NCBI RefSeq assembly: GCF_000341225.1
Contig: NZ_ANAC01000029.1
Location: 1-64,000 of the forward strand
Direction: 5' to 3'
Length of the DNA: 64,000 bases
Source: Nocardiopsis alba DSM 43377
Lineage (GTDB): Bacteria; Actinomycetota; Actinomycetes; Streptosporangiales; Streptosporangiaceae
Part shown: positions 41,882 through 50,054 of the stretch, piece after piece
Layout: every line of letters begins with the position of its first letter
How positions within the stretch are numbered: position 1 is the first letter of the stretch
The notes under the pieces: generated by a model
Database searches by the model: none
What the model saw: the letters and a program-made list of their open reading frames with translations, nothing else
Told to the model about the DNA's origin: nothing
Program-made: the position numbers and the translations under genes

Positions 41882-41976
41882 TTATCTCGCTTTCGTGGGA
41901 GGGGCGACGGGAATCCGGTCACCTCATTGAACACGCACTCCCCGAGTGCCGAGGAGCCTTCGAAGGTTCTGGGGCC

Positions 41977-44196
41977 ATGGCGATCACGACGTCGTTCGTG
42001 GCCGGCCGTGAACGTTATGGGAAAGGGGCAGAATCGTCGTATGCGACGAACACGGGCGTGGGCACGCACGATCTCCCCCTTGACGCCGACGGTACCGGGC
42101 ACGTTTCCGGCGTGGCCCGGTCTCCTCGCGCCCCTTCGGTTCCGGGGCCGGTGGTAGCGGTGGTCGACAACCGTACGCGCGACAACCACGGGGTCTCGAT
42201 CCAGGCCCGTGACATCAATGGGCCGATCACCGTGCACCCCCGGACCGACGCTTCGGTGCCCGGATGGGTGGATACGGCCCTGCCCGTCCATCGGTGCGAT
42301 GTGGGCGAGTTGGGCGTCCACAACGCCCTGTCCGGAGACGGGGGTGAGGGTCTTCCTCCCTACGTGGCCCGGGATGTGGACGAGGAGATCGACCGGCGCC
42401 TGGCCGCGGTCTCGGAAGCGCCACGCGGTGGTCTGGTGTTGGTGACCGGAGCCTCGACAGCGGGTAAGACCCGGGCCATGGTCGAAGCGTTGGGACGCAC
42501 GCTTCCCGACCGGATGCTGGTGGCTCCGCCAGAGGGCGCCGGTCTACGGGCACTCCCGGCCTGGCTCGGAGAACGGGCCGAGAGCGCACCCCAGGGGTGG
42601 GTGGTCTGGCTGGACGACCTGGAACGTCATCTGGGTTCCTCGGGGCTGACCCCGACACTGGTCGCCGAGCTCGGTCTGGCCGGTGCGGTCGTGGCCGCCA
42701 CCATCCGCCGCAACCACCTGGAGGCACTGCGTCCGAGCCCCACCGACCGTGCCTTCACCGCGGAAGGTGTGGGGTACGCGGTGCTCAAGACCCCACCGGT
42801 CGTCGTCGAACGCCGGTGGAATCCACAAGAGCGCGATCGGGCACGGGCCAGTGGTGATGAGCGTTTGGTGCAGGCCGCCGACGACGAGCGGTTCGGAGTG
42901 GCCGAGCAGTTGGCGGCGGGCCCTCTTCTCCAGCAGGCCTGGAACGGAGGCCCCGACGGCGGCCATGCCCGCGGTTACGCGCTGGTGGCCGCCGCCGTGG
43001 GTCTGGCCGAGGCAGGTGTGTCGAGTCCGTTGACCCGCGAGCAGATCCAGGCCGTACACGTCGCCTATCTACCGGCCCCTCCGCCTCTGCCAGAGGAGGG
43101 CGATCAGGCCTGGGAGTGGGCCACCTGTCCACGTAGTGGCATGGCCGGGTTGTTGGTGCCCGCCGATCATGAGGGCCGTCGCTGGCGGGCCTTCGACTAC
43201 CTCACCCACCAGGGTCCTCTGCCCGAAGCCGTGTGGCGCACCGCCCTGGAGACCACCACCGGACAAGAGCGGCTCGACGTCGGCCTCACGGCCCACAGCG
43301 TCGACCTGTACGACGTCGCCGAAGCCGCCTGGACCCCGTTGGCCGAGCAGGGCTACAACGCTGCGATGGTCGACCTCGGGCTCCTACTGGAGGAGGTGGG
43401 CCGAGTCGGGGAAGCGGAGGCCTGGCTTCGACTGGCGGCGGGCAAGGGCGAGATCAACGCGATGCACGCCTTCGGGATCCTGCTCTGCAGATCGGGCCGG
43501 CTCGAGGAAGCGGAGCCTTGGTACCGCCGGGCCGCTGAAGGGGGGCTGGCCGGTGCGATGTTCAACTTCGGGCTTCTGCTGCAAGAGGTGGGTCGGCTCG
43601 AGGAGGCCGAGTCCTGGTACCGGCGGGCCGCCGACGTGGATGAGATCGACGCGATGGGCAACCTGGCGATCCTGCTGTCCAGGTCGGGTCGGTTCCGGGA
43701 GGCGGAATCCTGGTATCGGAGGGCGGCTGAGAAAGGCCGAAGCGATGCGATGTTCAACCTCGGACTCCTGCTGAAAGGGCTGGGGCGGGATGGGGGAGCC
43801 GAGGCCTGGTTTCGGTGGGCCGCCGAAGAAGGCGAGGTCAAGGCGATGAACAACCTCGGTCTCATGTTGGAGGAGGCGGGTCGTATCGGGGAGGCGGAGG
43901 CCTGGTATCGGCGGGCCGTCGATGGAGGTGACACCGAAGCGGTGTTCAACCTCGGGCTCCTGATGCACAGGGAAGGACGGTCGAAGGGAGCCGAGGAGTG
44001 GTATCGGCGCGCCGCCGCCGAGGGCGACCCCGGCGCGATGTCCAACCTCGGGGTCCTGTTGAACGACGCCGGCCGAGTGGAGGAAGCGGTGTCCTGGTTC
44101 CGACAGGCCGCTGACGCGGGTCATCCCGGTGCGGCGCACAACCTCGCCGTCCTGTTGGGCGAAGCCGGCCGAGGGAGAGAGGCCGAGGCCTGGTAG
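41977..44196 (+). CDS. STAND-type P-loop protein with Sel1/TPR-like repeats
   Basis: 739 residues. The start is uncertain; AAGG precedes this ATG and later GTG codons are possible. Residues 76-86 read SIQARDINGPI, similar to the motif in the other STAND protein of the window. Walker A is GASTAGKT (158-165) and VVWLDDLERHLG is Walker B. From about 450 there are nine 32-residue repeats of the form AAxxGxxxAMxNLGxLLxxxGRxxEAExWYRR. The gene ends inside the ninth repeat at EAEAW-TAG; the frame beyond reads RKARGGDPAPHR, so the stop stands where the repeat Tyr should be. It resembles bacterial defence-type STAND sensors, but no effector domain is recognised. Confidence 0.75.
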   Translation: MAITTSFVAGRERYGKGAESSYATNTGVGTHDLPLDADGTGHVSGVARSPRAPSVPGPVVAVVDNRTRDNHGVSIQARDINGPITVHPRTDASVPGWVDTALPVHRCDVGELGVHNALSGDGGEGLPPYVARDVDEEIDRRLAAVSEAPRGGLVLVTGASTAGKTRAMVEALGRTLPDRMLVAPPEGAGLRALPAWLGERAESAPQGWVVWLDDLERHLGSSGLTPTLVAELGLAGAVVAATIRRNHLEALRPSPTDRAFTAEGVGYAVLKTPPVVVERRWNPQERDRARASGDERLVQAADDERFGVAEQLAAGPLLQQAWNGGPDGGHARGYALVAAAVGLAEAGVSSPLTREQIQAVHVAYLPAPPPLPEEGDQAWEWATCPRSGMAGLLVPADHEGRRWRAFDYLTHQGPLPEAVWRTALETTTGQERLDVGLTAHSVDLYDVAEAAWTPLAEQGYNAAMVDLGLLLEEVGRVGEAEAWLRLAAGKGEINAMHAFGILLCRSGRLEEAEPWYRRAAEGGLAGAMFNFGLLLQEVGRLEEAESWYRRAADVDEIDAMGNLAILLSRSGRFREAESWYRRAAEKGRSDAMFNLGLLLKGLGRDGGAEAWFRWAAEEGEVKAMNNLGLMLEEAGRIGEAEAWYRRAVDGGDTEAVFNLGLLMHREGRSKGAEEWYRRAAAEGDPGAMSNLGVLLNDAGRVEEAVSWFRQAADAGHPGAAHNLAVLLGEAGRGREAEAW

Positions 44197-44280
44197 CGGA
44201 AGGCCCGCGGGGGTGACCCGGCTCCTCATCGGGTGAGGACCACCATGGGCGGGAAGGGTGCTTTTCTAAACCACGAGGGA

Positions 44281-44411
44281 GGGCCGCCCGAGGGGACGCC
44301 CAGGGAGACCCCTCGGCGTATCGATCCTTGCCCGGTCCGTTTCCGACCGCTCGAGGATGTCCAAGGCCTGCCCGCCGTTCTTTCTGAGGGCCTCCCGCTC
44401 AAGGATCCAGG
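44281..44411 (-). pseudogene. 3' fragment of a paralogue of the 41396 gene (right repeat copy)
   Basis: Read on the minus strand this gives WILEREALRKNGGQALDILE and ERSETDRARID, nearly identical to the C terminus of the 41396-41881 protein. The frame has no upstream part. It ends 8 bp before the TetR gene end, so the fragment is squeezed between the STAND gene and TetR. Confidence 0.75.
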
Positions 44412-44418
44412 AGTCCCT

Positions 44419-45027
44419 TCAGCCGGTATCGACCGTCACGAGTGCGTCGAGCGCCTGCCCCACCTCCCCGCGGATGGCGTGTTCGATCTCCTCGGGCCCC
44501 TCCCTTTGCAGAATCCCCTCGTGAAAGAGGTCGTGCCGCAGCAGGAGCGCCCCGACCAGCAACCCGGCCCAGGACCGTGAACCTCCGGCCTCCGAAAGCG
44601 GGGCGATCCACGAATGGAGGATCGCCGAACGCCCGGCGGTCAACGTGGGGGAGTCCCGTTCACAGCGGCTCCAGCGGCGCATCCCCTCCCAATCCTCCGG
44701 CCCTATGTCGGTCCAGCGGCGAGGGTCGGCGAGCAGGGGGCCGTCGAGGACGAGTGGGCGTAGTGCCTCGGTGGCCGCCGCGGGCCCGTCGCAGGCCTCG
44801 ACGGTCGTGATCAGCGCGTCGAGGACGGCGGGTTCCGCGTCGAAGAACAGGTCCTCCTTGGCGGTGAAGTAGTTGGTGACCGTCTTGATCGATACGTCCG
44901 AGGCCTCGGCGATCTGGGCGAGGGTGACGGTCTCGAAGCCGTCGCGTTCGAAGAGTCGGGTCGCGCGGTCGGAGATGCGCTGCCTGGTCTCGCGGCGCTT
45001 GCGCTCCCTCAGGCCGATATTTACCAT
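44419..45027 (-). CDS. TetR-family repressor
   Basis: 202 residues. RQRISDRATRLFERDGFETV and the helix-turn-helix LAQIAEASDVSIKTVTNYF (about 37-55) are canonical. The ATG lies inside the operator palindrome, so binding should block its own translation start region and the divergent esterase promoter. Its target is most likely the esterase 62 bp away. Confidence 0.88.
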   Translation of the reverse strand: MVNIGLRERKRRETRQRISDRATRLFERDGFETVTLAQIAEASDVSIKTVTNYFTAKEDLFFDAEPAVLDALITTVEACDGPAAATEALRPLVLDGPLLADPRRWTDIGPEDWEGMRRWSRCERDSPTLTAGRSAILHSWIAPLSEAGGSRSWAGLLVGALLLRHDLFHEGILQREGPEEIEHAIRGEVGQALDALVTVDTG

Positions 45028-45049
45028 GATGGAAAGTTTACCATCATGG
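45024..45049. promoter_or_regulatory. TetR operator overlapping its own start codon
   Basis: CCATGATGG-AAAGTTTA-CCATCATGG is a perfect 9+9 bp inverted repeat. The flanks TTTACCAT are also repeated directly. Confidence 0.75.
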
Positions 45050-45089
45050 AACTTATATCGATGGTCCCGCCACAGAAAGACCGACGACC

Positions 45090-45896
45090 ATGCCCCTGCG
45101 CCTCTCCTCCCACACCTTCACCTCGCACGCGGTCGAGGCCGAGGTCGAATACCGGCTGCTCCTCCCCGACGATCACCGGGAGGGGGAGCGGCTGCCGTTG
45201 GTCCTCCACTTCCACGGGGCCATGTCGTCCTCGGCCTCGCTGGAACTCGCCCTGCCCCTGTATCGAGAGGCGTTCGACGCCGAAGAGTTCCCGCGCGCCG
45301 TCGTCGCCTGCCCGAGCACCCCGACCCAGGGCGGCTTCTACCTCGACCAGGAGGACGGGCCTGCCTGGGAGGCGATGGTCGGTACCGAGCTGCCCGCGTA
45401 CCTCGAGGAGACCTTCGGAACCTTCGATCGGGTGGCGCTCCTGGGAGCGTCGATGGGCGGCTACGGTGCGCTCAAGCAGGCCTTCGCCGACCCCGAGCGG
45501 TTCACTGCGGTCGCGGCCCTCTCACCCGCGGTGTTCCCCGGCGAATCCCCGGCCGACGTTCTCGCGCGGAACATCCCTTCCGTGCTCGGGGAGCTGCACC
45601 GGGCGATGGCCCCGGGCGGCGACGCCCGGACCTATGCCCGGAACTCGGTCCACGGCCGTGCCCGGACCCGGGTCGAGCTCATCAGAAGCTCGGGCCTGTC
45701 AGTGCTGATCGACTGCGGGGCCGCCGACGAGTTCCTTCTGTACGAAGGGGCCGCGTACCTCCACGGGGTGCTGACCGAGCTGGACATCGAGCACACGTTC
45801 CGACTCGTCGAGGGCGCCGGCCACGTCGGCCCCGCCGCCGAGCGGCGCACATTGGAGGCGATCCGGTTCCTCGGGCGGGCGCTCATGAGCCGGTAA
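45090..45896 (+). CDS. Esterase, alpha/beta-hydrolase (esterase D-like)
   Basis: 268 residues. LHFHGAMSSSASLELAL is the oxyanion region, LLGASMGGYGALKQAF carries the Ser nucleophile, DCGAADEFLLYEG the Asp and GAGHVGPAAE the His. The fold matches the putative-esterase/FrsA-S-formylglutathione hydrolase branch, cytoplasmic because no signal peptide is present. Divergent TetR control points to induction by an ester-type compound. No strong ribosome binding site is seen; CGACGACC precedes the ATG. Confidence 0.83.
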   Translation: MPLRLSSHTFTSHAVEAEVEYRLLLPDDHREGERLPLVLHFHGAMSSSASLELALPLYREAFDAEEFPRAVVACPSTPTQGGFYLDQEDGPAWEAMVGTELPAYLEETFGTFDRVALLGASMGGYGALKQAFADPERFTAVAALSPAVFPGESPADVLARNIPSVLGELHRAMAPGGDARTYARNSVHGRARTRVELIRSSGLSVLIDCGAADEFLLYEGAAYLHGVLTELDIEHTFRLVEGAGHVGPAAERRTLEAIRFLGRALMSR

Positions 45897-45977
45897 CGCG
45901 ATCATGGGCAGAGGACGTAACGGTGTCCGCGCCCGGAAGACGACCACGCCTCACCGGCGGGGAGTAGTCTCGATCGA

Positions 45978-47201
45978 ATGCCTTCCCCCCGTATCGACGG
46001 TGTCGGTGGACACCGGGACTTCCGCCGCCTCTGGGCCGGTTCGGTGGTGGGTCAATTCGGATCCGCCATCGGCATGGTGGCCCTACCCGTCATCGCCGTC
46101 GTCGTGCTGGACGTCAGCGCCTGGCAGGTCTCCCTCTTGGCCGGGATCACCGCGCTGACCACCGTGCTGGTCGCCTTCCACGTAGGCCACCTCGTCGAAT
46201 ACACGCGCAAACGCCCGGTCATGATCGGTGGCGACCTCATCCGAGCCGTCACCCTGGCGAGTCTTCCCATCGCCCATGCCCTCGGCGCCCTCACCTATGC
46301 CCACCTGTGCGCGGTCGCGGCGGTCAACGCCGTCTGCGCCATCGCCTTCACCGGGGCCTCACAGGCGCATCTGAAGTCCCTGGTCTCACCCGCCGGCCTC
46401 ATCGACGCCAACAGTCGTCTGGAATCGACCCGTTGGCTGAGCATCTCTCTCGGGCCCGCGCTCGCCGGCGCTCTGATCGCCGCGCTGTCGGCGGTCGGCG
46501 CGCTCGTGGCCACCACCGTGGGCTATCTCTTCGGGGCCTTGGCCGTACGGACCATCCGCGAGCCCGAGCCCCCTCCACCAGAGCGCCCCGTCGGGGGAGG
46601 GCGCACTTCGCGTCGCGCGGAGCTCTTCGCCGGCCTCGGATTCGTCCGGGGCCATCCCACCCTGCGGCCGATCCTGTTCGGTTGGATCCTGTTCGCCGGG
46701 GCCTCCTCGATGGCGGCCCCGCTCACCGCCGTCTTCTACATGCGTGACCTGGGGTTCAGTACGTTCGAGTACGGACTCCTCATGGGGGTGCCCTCGATCG
46801 GCGGGTTGGTGGGGGCTCGCCTCGTGCCCTCACTGGTCCGCAGACTGGGTGCGTTGCGCACGCTGCGGTGGGCCTCCCTGCTGCGCGGCCCTTGGTACTT
46901 CCTCATCCCCTTCGCGCTTCCCGGGCCTGTAGGGCTGTTGATGTGCGGGCTGGGGTTCGGCCTGCTCCTACTGTTCTCCGCCGCGGCCAACTCGGCGATG
47001 GCCGGGTATCGGCAGCTGGAGACCCCGGACGCCCTGATGTCCCGGGTGGCCACCCTCTGGGCGTTCGCGACCACGGTCTCGCAGCCGCTGTTCATTCTGC
47101 TCGGGGGAGTGGTGGCCGCTCTGCTGGACGCTCGGACGGCGCTCTTGGTCGCCGCGGTGGTGATGGCCCTGGCCGGGTTTCTTCTGCCACGGAAGGGGTG
47201 A
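45978..47201 (+). CDS. MFS transporter, DHA3-like
   Basis: 407 residues with 10-12 membrane helices. The start RDFRRLWAGSVVGQFGSAI and the central loop (REPEPPPPERPVGGGRTSRR) are typical of the enterobactin-exporter/DHA3 branch of drug exporters. The ATG has no nearby ribosome binding site. TAGTCT lies seven bases upstream, so a leaderless transcript is likely. The substrate is unknown. Confidence 0.85.
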   Translation: MPSPRIDGVGGHRDFRRLWAGSVVGQFGSAIGMVALPVIAVVVLDVSAWQVSLLAGITALTTVLVAFHVGHLVEYTRKRPVMIGGDLIRAVTLASLPIAHALGALTYAHLCAVAAVNAVCAIAFTGASQAHLKSLVSPAGLIDANSRLESTRWLSISLGPALAGALIAALSAVGALVATTVGYLFGALAVRTIREPEPPPPERPVGGGRTSRRAELFAGLGFVRGHPTLRPILFGWILFAGASSMAAPLTAVFYMRDLGFSTFEYGLLMGVPSIGGLVGARLVPSLVRRLGALRTLRWASLLRGPWYFLIPFALPGPVGLLMCGLGFGLLLLFSAAANSAMAGYRQLETPDALMSRVATLWAFATTVSQPLFILLGGVVAALLDARTALLVAAVVMALAGFLLPRKG

Positions 47202-47439
47202 TCCCTCCTGGCCACCTCGTCCGCCTCCTCCGAGAACCGAGTGCGCTGGGCGTCGGGTGTGCGTTCCGGCCCGTCGAGGACATCGGTCGCGTCGGCCCGG
47301 CCGGGGCGGCGGATCGGGCGGAGCGAGAGCGAAGTCCTCCCGGCCCCCACTGGCCCAAGGCCGCCGCCCACCGCAACGCGGGTGCGAAGCGCTTGCGCCA
47401 GGCCAGGGACACGTACACCAGAGTGATGAGGACGGGCAC

Positions 47440-48105
47440 CTAGGCCGGCGGTCCGGGTACCCAGGTGTCGGACGCGTCCAGGGTCCACTCGGAGGAGAAC
47501 CGCCCCGGCCCGAACTCCACCTTCTGGAAGCCGGTCACCGCGTCGAAGTCGACCAGGGTTCCCTGCCGGATGGTTCCGGCGTCGATGTAGTAGGTCGGAT
47601 CCAGATCGAAGGCGTGGCTCAGCTCGGGGCCGCTGGTGCCCACGATCGCCGGAGCGAAGGTCGACGGTCGGTTCCGCTCGCCGCCGGAAAGGGCCAACCC
47701 CACGGTGGGCCCGCCGATCGGACCGTACTCCGGGACGTTCGGGTCCGTGTCGACGTAGAGCCTTCCGGGCGTGGTCGGACGTGCCTCGGCGGGCTCCAGG
47801 GTGAACATGTGGCCGCCGCTCTGGTAGCCGAGCCTCGCCGCGTTGTCGTGGGTTCCGGCGGCGACCGGCATGGATGCGGCCTCCGTCCACTCGGCACCCG
47901 CCTCGATCCCTTGGGCCGCGAACACGAGCCGGTGGTCCAGAGTCCACTCGAACGTGACGCTGTCGCCCGAGTCCACGGTTTTCGTGAGCCAGGCGACGGG
48001 GGCGATCCGGTCCGAACTCGACACCGGGACGACGGTGTAGACGGCGAACGTCCACCGGGGGGCCGTCGACCGGTTGTACAGGGTGAGGGTGTACGTGTCC
48101 GTCAT
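47440..48105 (-). CDS. RhiA-like protein
   Basis: 221 residues, no signal peptide. TYTLTLYNRSTAPRWTFAVY, then VAWLTKTVDSGDSVTFEWTLDHRLVFAAQG, and the closing QGTLVDFDAVTGF with SSEWTLDASDTW follow, block by block, the RhiA protein of Rhizobium leguminosarum as I remember it. RhiA is an abundant quorum-regulated rhizosphere protein of unknown biochemical role. GGAG lies 5 bp before the ATG. It stands alone, with a 16-bp palindrome just upstream that may govern it. Confidence 0.6.
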   Translation of the reverse strand: MTDTYTLTLYNRSTAPRWTFAVYTVVPVSSSDRIAPVAWLTKTVDSGDSVTFEWTLDHRLVFAAQGIEAGAEWTEAASMPVAAGTHDNAARLGYQSGGHMFTLEPAEARPTTPGRLYVDTDPNVPEYGPIGGPTVGLALSGGERNRPSTFAPAIVGTSGPELSHAFDLDPTYYIDAGTIRQGTLVDFDAVTGFQKVEFGPGRFSSEWTLDASDTWVPGPPA

Positions 48106-48128
48106 GGTCACTCCGTCCTGTCCGGATC

Positions 48129-48144
48129 CCTTCGCGCGCGAAGG
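48129..48144. promoter_or_regulatory. 16-bp perfect palindrome upstream of the RhiA-like gene
   Basis: CCTTCGCGCGCGAAGG lies 24 bp before the start codon, within reach of the promoter or leader. It may be an operator. Confidence 0.5.
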
Positions 48145-48397
48145 CTCCTCGCGACCACGCGCCGCGCGACTCATGCCATGGTCACACCGGGTGACGCTCT
48201 GGGCGCTGAACGACAGGCGTATGCCCGTGGTCGTTCGGAGGCCTCGCGTCACGACCGAAGGCGAGGCCGCGTCCGAGCAAGGTGGGGCCGAGCGTCGGGG
48301 GACCGGAAAGGACCCGTGCGGCACGGCATTCTTCGCGCCTTGAACCCCGAGGCTCCGTCAGCAGGCCGCTCAGGCGCTCATCGCGCATACCCGGATC

Positions 48398-48434
48398 ACG
48401 GGAGCCCACGACTTCGCGAGTCGTGGGCTCCCGT
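48398..48434 (-). terminator. Terminator of the quinone oxidoreductase gene
   Basis: ACGGGAGCCCACGACT pairs perfectly with AGTCGTGGGCTCCCGT (16 bp) around TCGCG, 16 bp past the stop. Confidence 0.8.
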
Positions 48435-48450
48435 CTTCGTCGCTTCGGGC

Positions 48451-49446
48451 TCAGCCCGAGGCGGACTCCTCGCCCCGGACGACGAGCACCAGCTTGCCCG
48501 TCGTGTGCCCGGTCTCCCCGGCCTCGTGGGCGCGTGCCGCCTCGGCGAGCGGGAAGGTTCCGGCGATGGTCGCCCGCAGCCGCCCGGACCTGACGAGGGC
48601 ACCGATGGACCGCATACCGGCGTGGTCGGACTCGACGAGGATGATCTCGGCGCGCACACCCAGCCGCTCCGCCTCCTCACGCAGCCCCTCGGCGGCGACG
48701 GGGATGGTGGAGACGAGGACACCGCCAGGCTTCAAGGTACGCAGGGAACGCAGCTGGTAGTCGCCGCCGATGGTGTCCAGGACCACGTCGACATCCTTGA
48801 CCGCCTCGGCGAAGTCGACCTCCCGGTAGTCGATGACCTCGTCCGCGCCCAGGTCGCGCACCAGGTCGTGCTTGGGCGTGCTCGCGGTACCGATGACGTA
48901 CGCACCGCGCGCCTTCGCGATCTGCACCGCGAAGTGTCCGACACCGCCCGCCGCGGCGTGGACCAGCACCCGGTCGTCGCTCGAGAGACGGGCGGTGTCC
49001 ACGAGCGACTGCCAGGCCGTCAGCGCAGCCAGCGGCATCGCGCCGGCCTGCACGTGGTCGACCTCGTCGGGCTTGCGCGCGAAGGCCCGGGTGGGGCCGA
49101 CCACGTACTCGGCGTGGGCGCCGGCGCCGTCGGGGTAGGGGAGCATGCCGAAGACCGCGTCCCCGGGCTTGAACAGGGTCACCCCGAGCCCGACCTCCTC
49201 CACGACGCCGGAGAGGTCCCAGCCCAGAACGAACGGGGGTTCGCCGAGGAACCGGCCGGTGGCGCGATGCTTCCAGTCCGTGGGGTTCACGCTCGCGGCG
49301 TGCACGCGCACGAGGATCTCGCTGATGCCGGGCTTCGGGCGCGGGATCTCGGCGATCCGCAGGACGTCGGTCCCGCCGAGCTCCTCCTGCCGGACGGCCC
49401 GCATCGTGGCCTGTCCGTCGTCCGTGCGCTCGGTGGTGCTGTCCAT
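48451..49446 (-). CDS. Quinone oxidoreductase-like MDR protein
   Basis: 331 residues. VHAASVNPTDWKHR is the zinc-free MDR start, LGWDLSGVVEEVG and GDAVFGM follow, and VHAAAGGVGHFAVQIA is the NADPH-binding AxxGxxG motif. No structural or catalytic zinc ligands are present, as usual for QOR-type enzymes that reduce quinones or enals. GGAG lies 6 bp before the ATG. A strong hairpin ends the unit. Confidence 0.9.
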   Translation of the reverse strand: MDSTTERTDDGQATMRAVRQEELGGTDVLRIAEIPRPKPGISEILVRVHAASVNPTDWKHRATGRFLGEPPFVLGWDLSGVVEEVGLGVTLFKPGDAVFGMLPYPDGAGAHAEYVVGPTRAFARKPDEVDHVQAGAMPLAALTAWQSLVDTARLSSDDRVLVHAAAGGVGHFAVQIAKARGAYVIGTASTPKHDLVRDLGADEVIDYREVDFAEAVKDVDVVLDTIGGDYQLRSLRTLKPGGVLVSTIPVAAEGLREEAERLGVRAEIILVESDHAGMRSIGALVRSGRLRATIAGTFPLAEAARAHEAGETGHTTGKLVLVVRGEESASG

Positions 49447-49740
49447 CGTGATCTCCGGTTCCCTGGCTTCGGTGATTCGTGGCTTCCAGCCTGTCAATCC
49501 GGGGCCAGCCGCCGCAACCAGGGGTGCTCTCGTTGGAAGAGGGGAAGGCGGGAAGAGTGGTGTTCGTGAGATGGACCGGTGGGGGCAGGAGTATGAGGGC
49601 GGCTTCTCGGGGCGGGGGTGTGCCCGCGCCCACGTCCGGCTCGTTTCGGGGAGTGTGGTAGGGACGGGCGGTGAGCGGAGGCTGCTTCCAACCGAAGGCT
49701 GCGGGAAGATAACGGCCTCTGTTTCCGCAGGTCATTTCCC

Positions 49741-49769
49741 CCTGAGCCCACGCACGTGGGGATGGAGTG
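49741..49769 (+). repeat. Solitary CRISPR-like repeat with leader-like flank
   Basis: A 29-bp element with core CCCACGCACGTGGGG followed by ATGGAGTG and preceded by CCTGAG, matching the elements at 2356, 4308 and 4370. The bases before it (CCGCAGGTCATTT) resemble the leader end that I associate with actinobacterial type I-E arrays. No second repeat follows one period downstream. Confidence 0.45.
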
Positions 49770-49922
49770 AACGGTCGCCCTGGCCCCACCGTGCTGTTTC
49801 TCGACTTTGCTCAGTGAACCCGGAGAATTTCCGGTATTTGCTCCTGGCCTTCCTCATCCCTCTGGCGCCGAGCGGAGAACGACGACCATCCTTGAAGGAA
49901 GCGCTCGTCGACCGGGGCCTGA

Positions 49923-50036
49923 ATCACGGGCATCGAGCTGATCACCGAGCCGGCCGCGGTCGTGCGCTATGCCATGATCCGGGACGCGGCGATGCACCAC
50001 GCGGTGCCCTACGACGAGTTCGACGCGACCGGATGA
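49923..50036 (+). pseudogene. Short reading-frame fragment before the XRE gene
   Basis: 37 codons reading ITGIELITEPAAVVRYAMIR and ending DEFDATG. The frame is closed upstream by TGA and has no ATG at its start; GTG at 49962 would leave 24 residues. The pattern recalls the end of DUF5753-type proteins, so it may be a remnant of a lost regulator. This is weak evidence. Confidence 0.3.
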
Positions 50037-50054
50037 CATGAGACCGGGGGTCCA

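Larger units (their letters stand above)
48106..48450. other. 345-bp intergenic region
   Basis: Contains the upstream region of the RhiA-like gene with the palindrome at 48129-48144 and, at the right, the terminator of the quinone oxidoreductase. No gene is seen. Confidence 0.5.
49447..50054. other. 608-bp non-coding region with a CRISPR-like relic
   Basis: No complete gene is seen. It holds the upstream region of the quinone oxidoreductase, the single CRISPR-like repeat at 49741 with a leader-like flank, an AT-richer patch at 49800-49850 and the short reading-frame fragment before 50036. Confidence 0.5.

Noticed and set aside
47202..47439. Possible remnant of a membrane protein (MPVLITLVYVSLAWRKR) between MFS and the RhiA-like gene
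   Set aside because: Only about 30 residues look protein-like, with no start context or homology I can name.
47257..49569. 770-codon plus-strand frame
   Set aside because: Antisense of the RhiA-like and quinone oxidoreductase genes, which have clear domains and ribosome binding sites.
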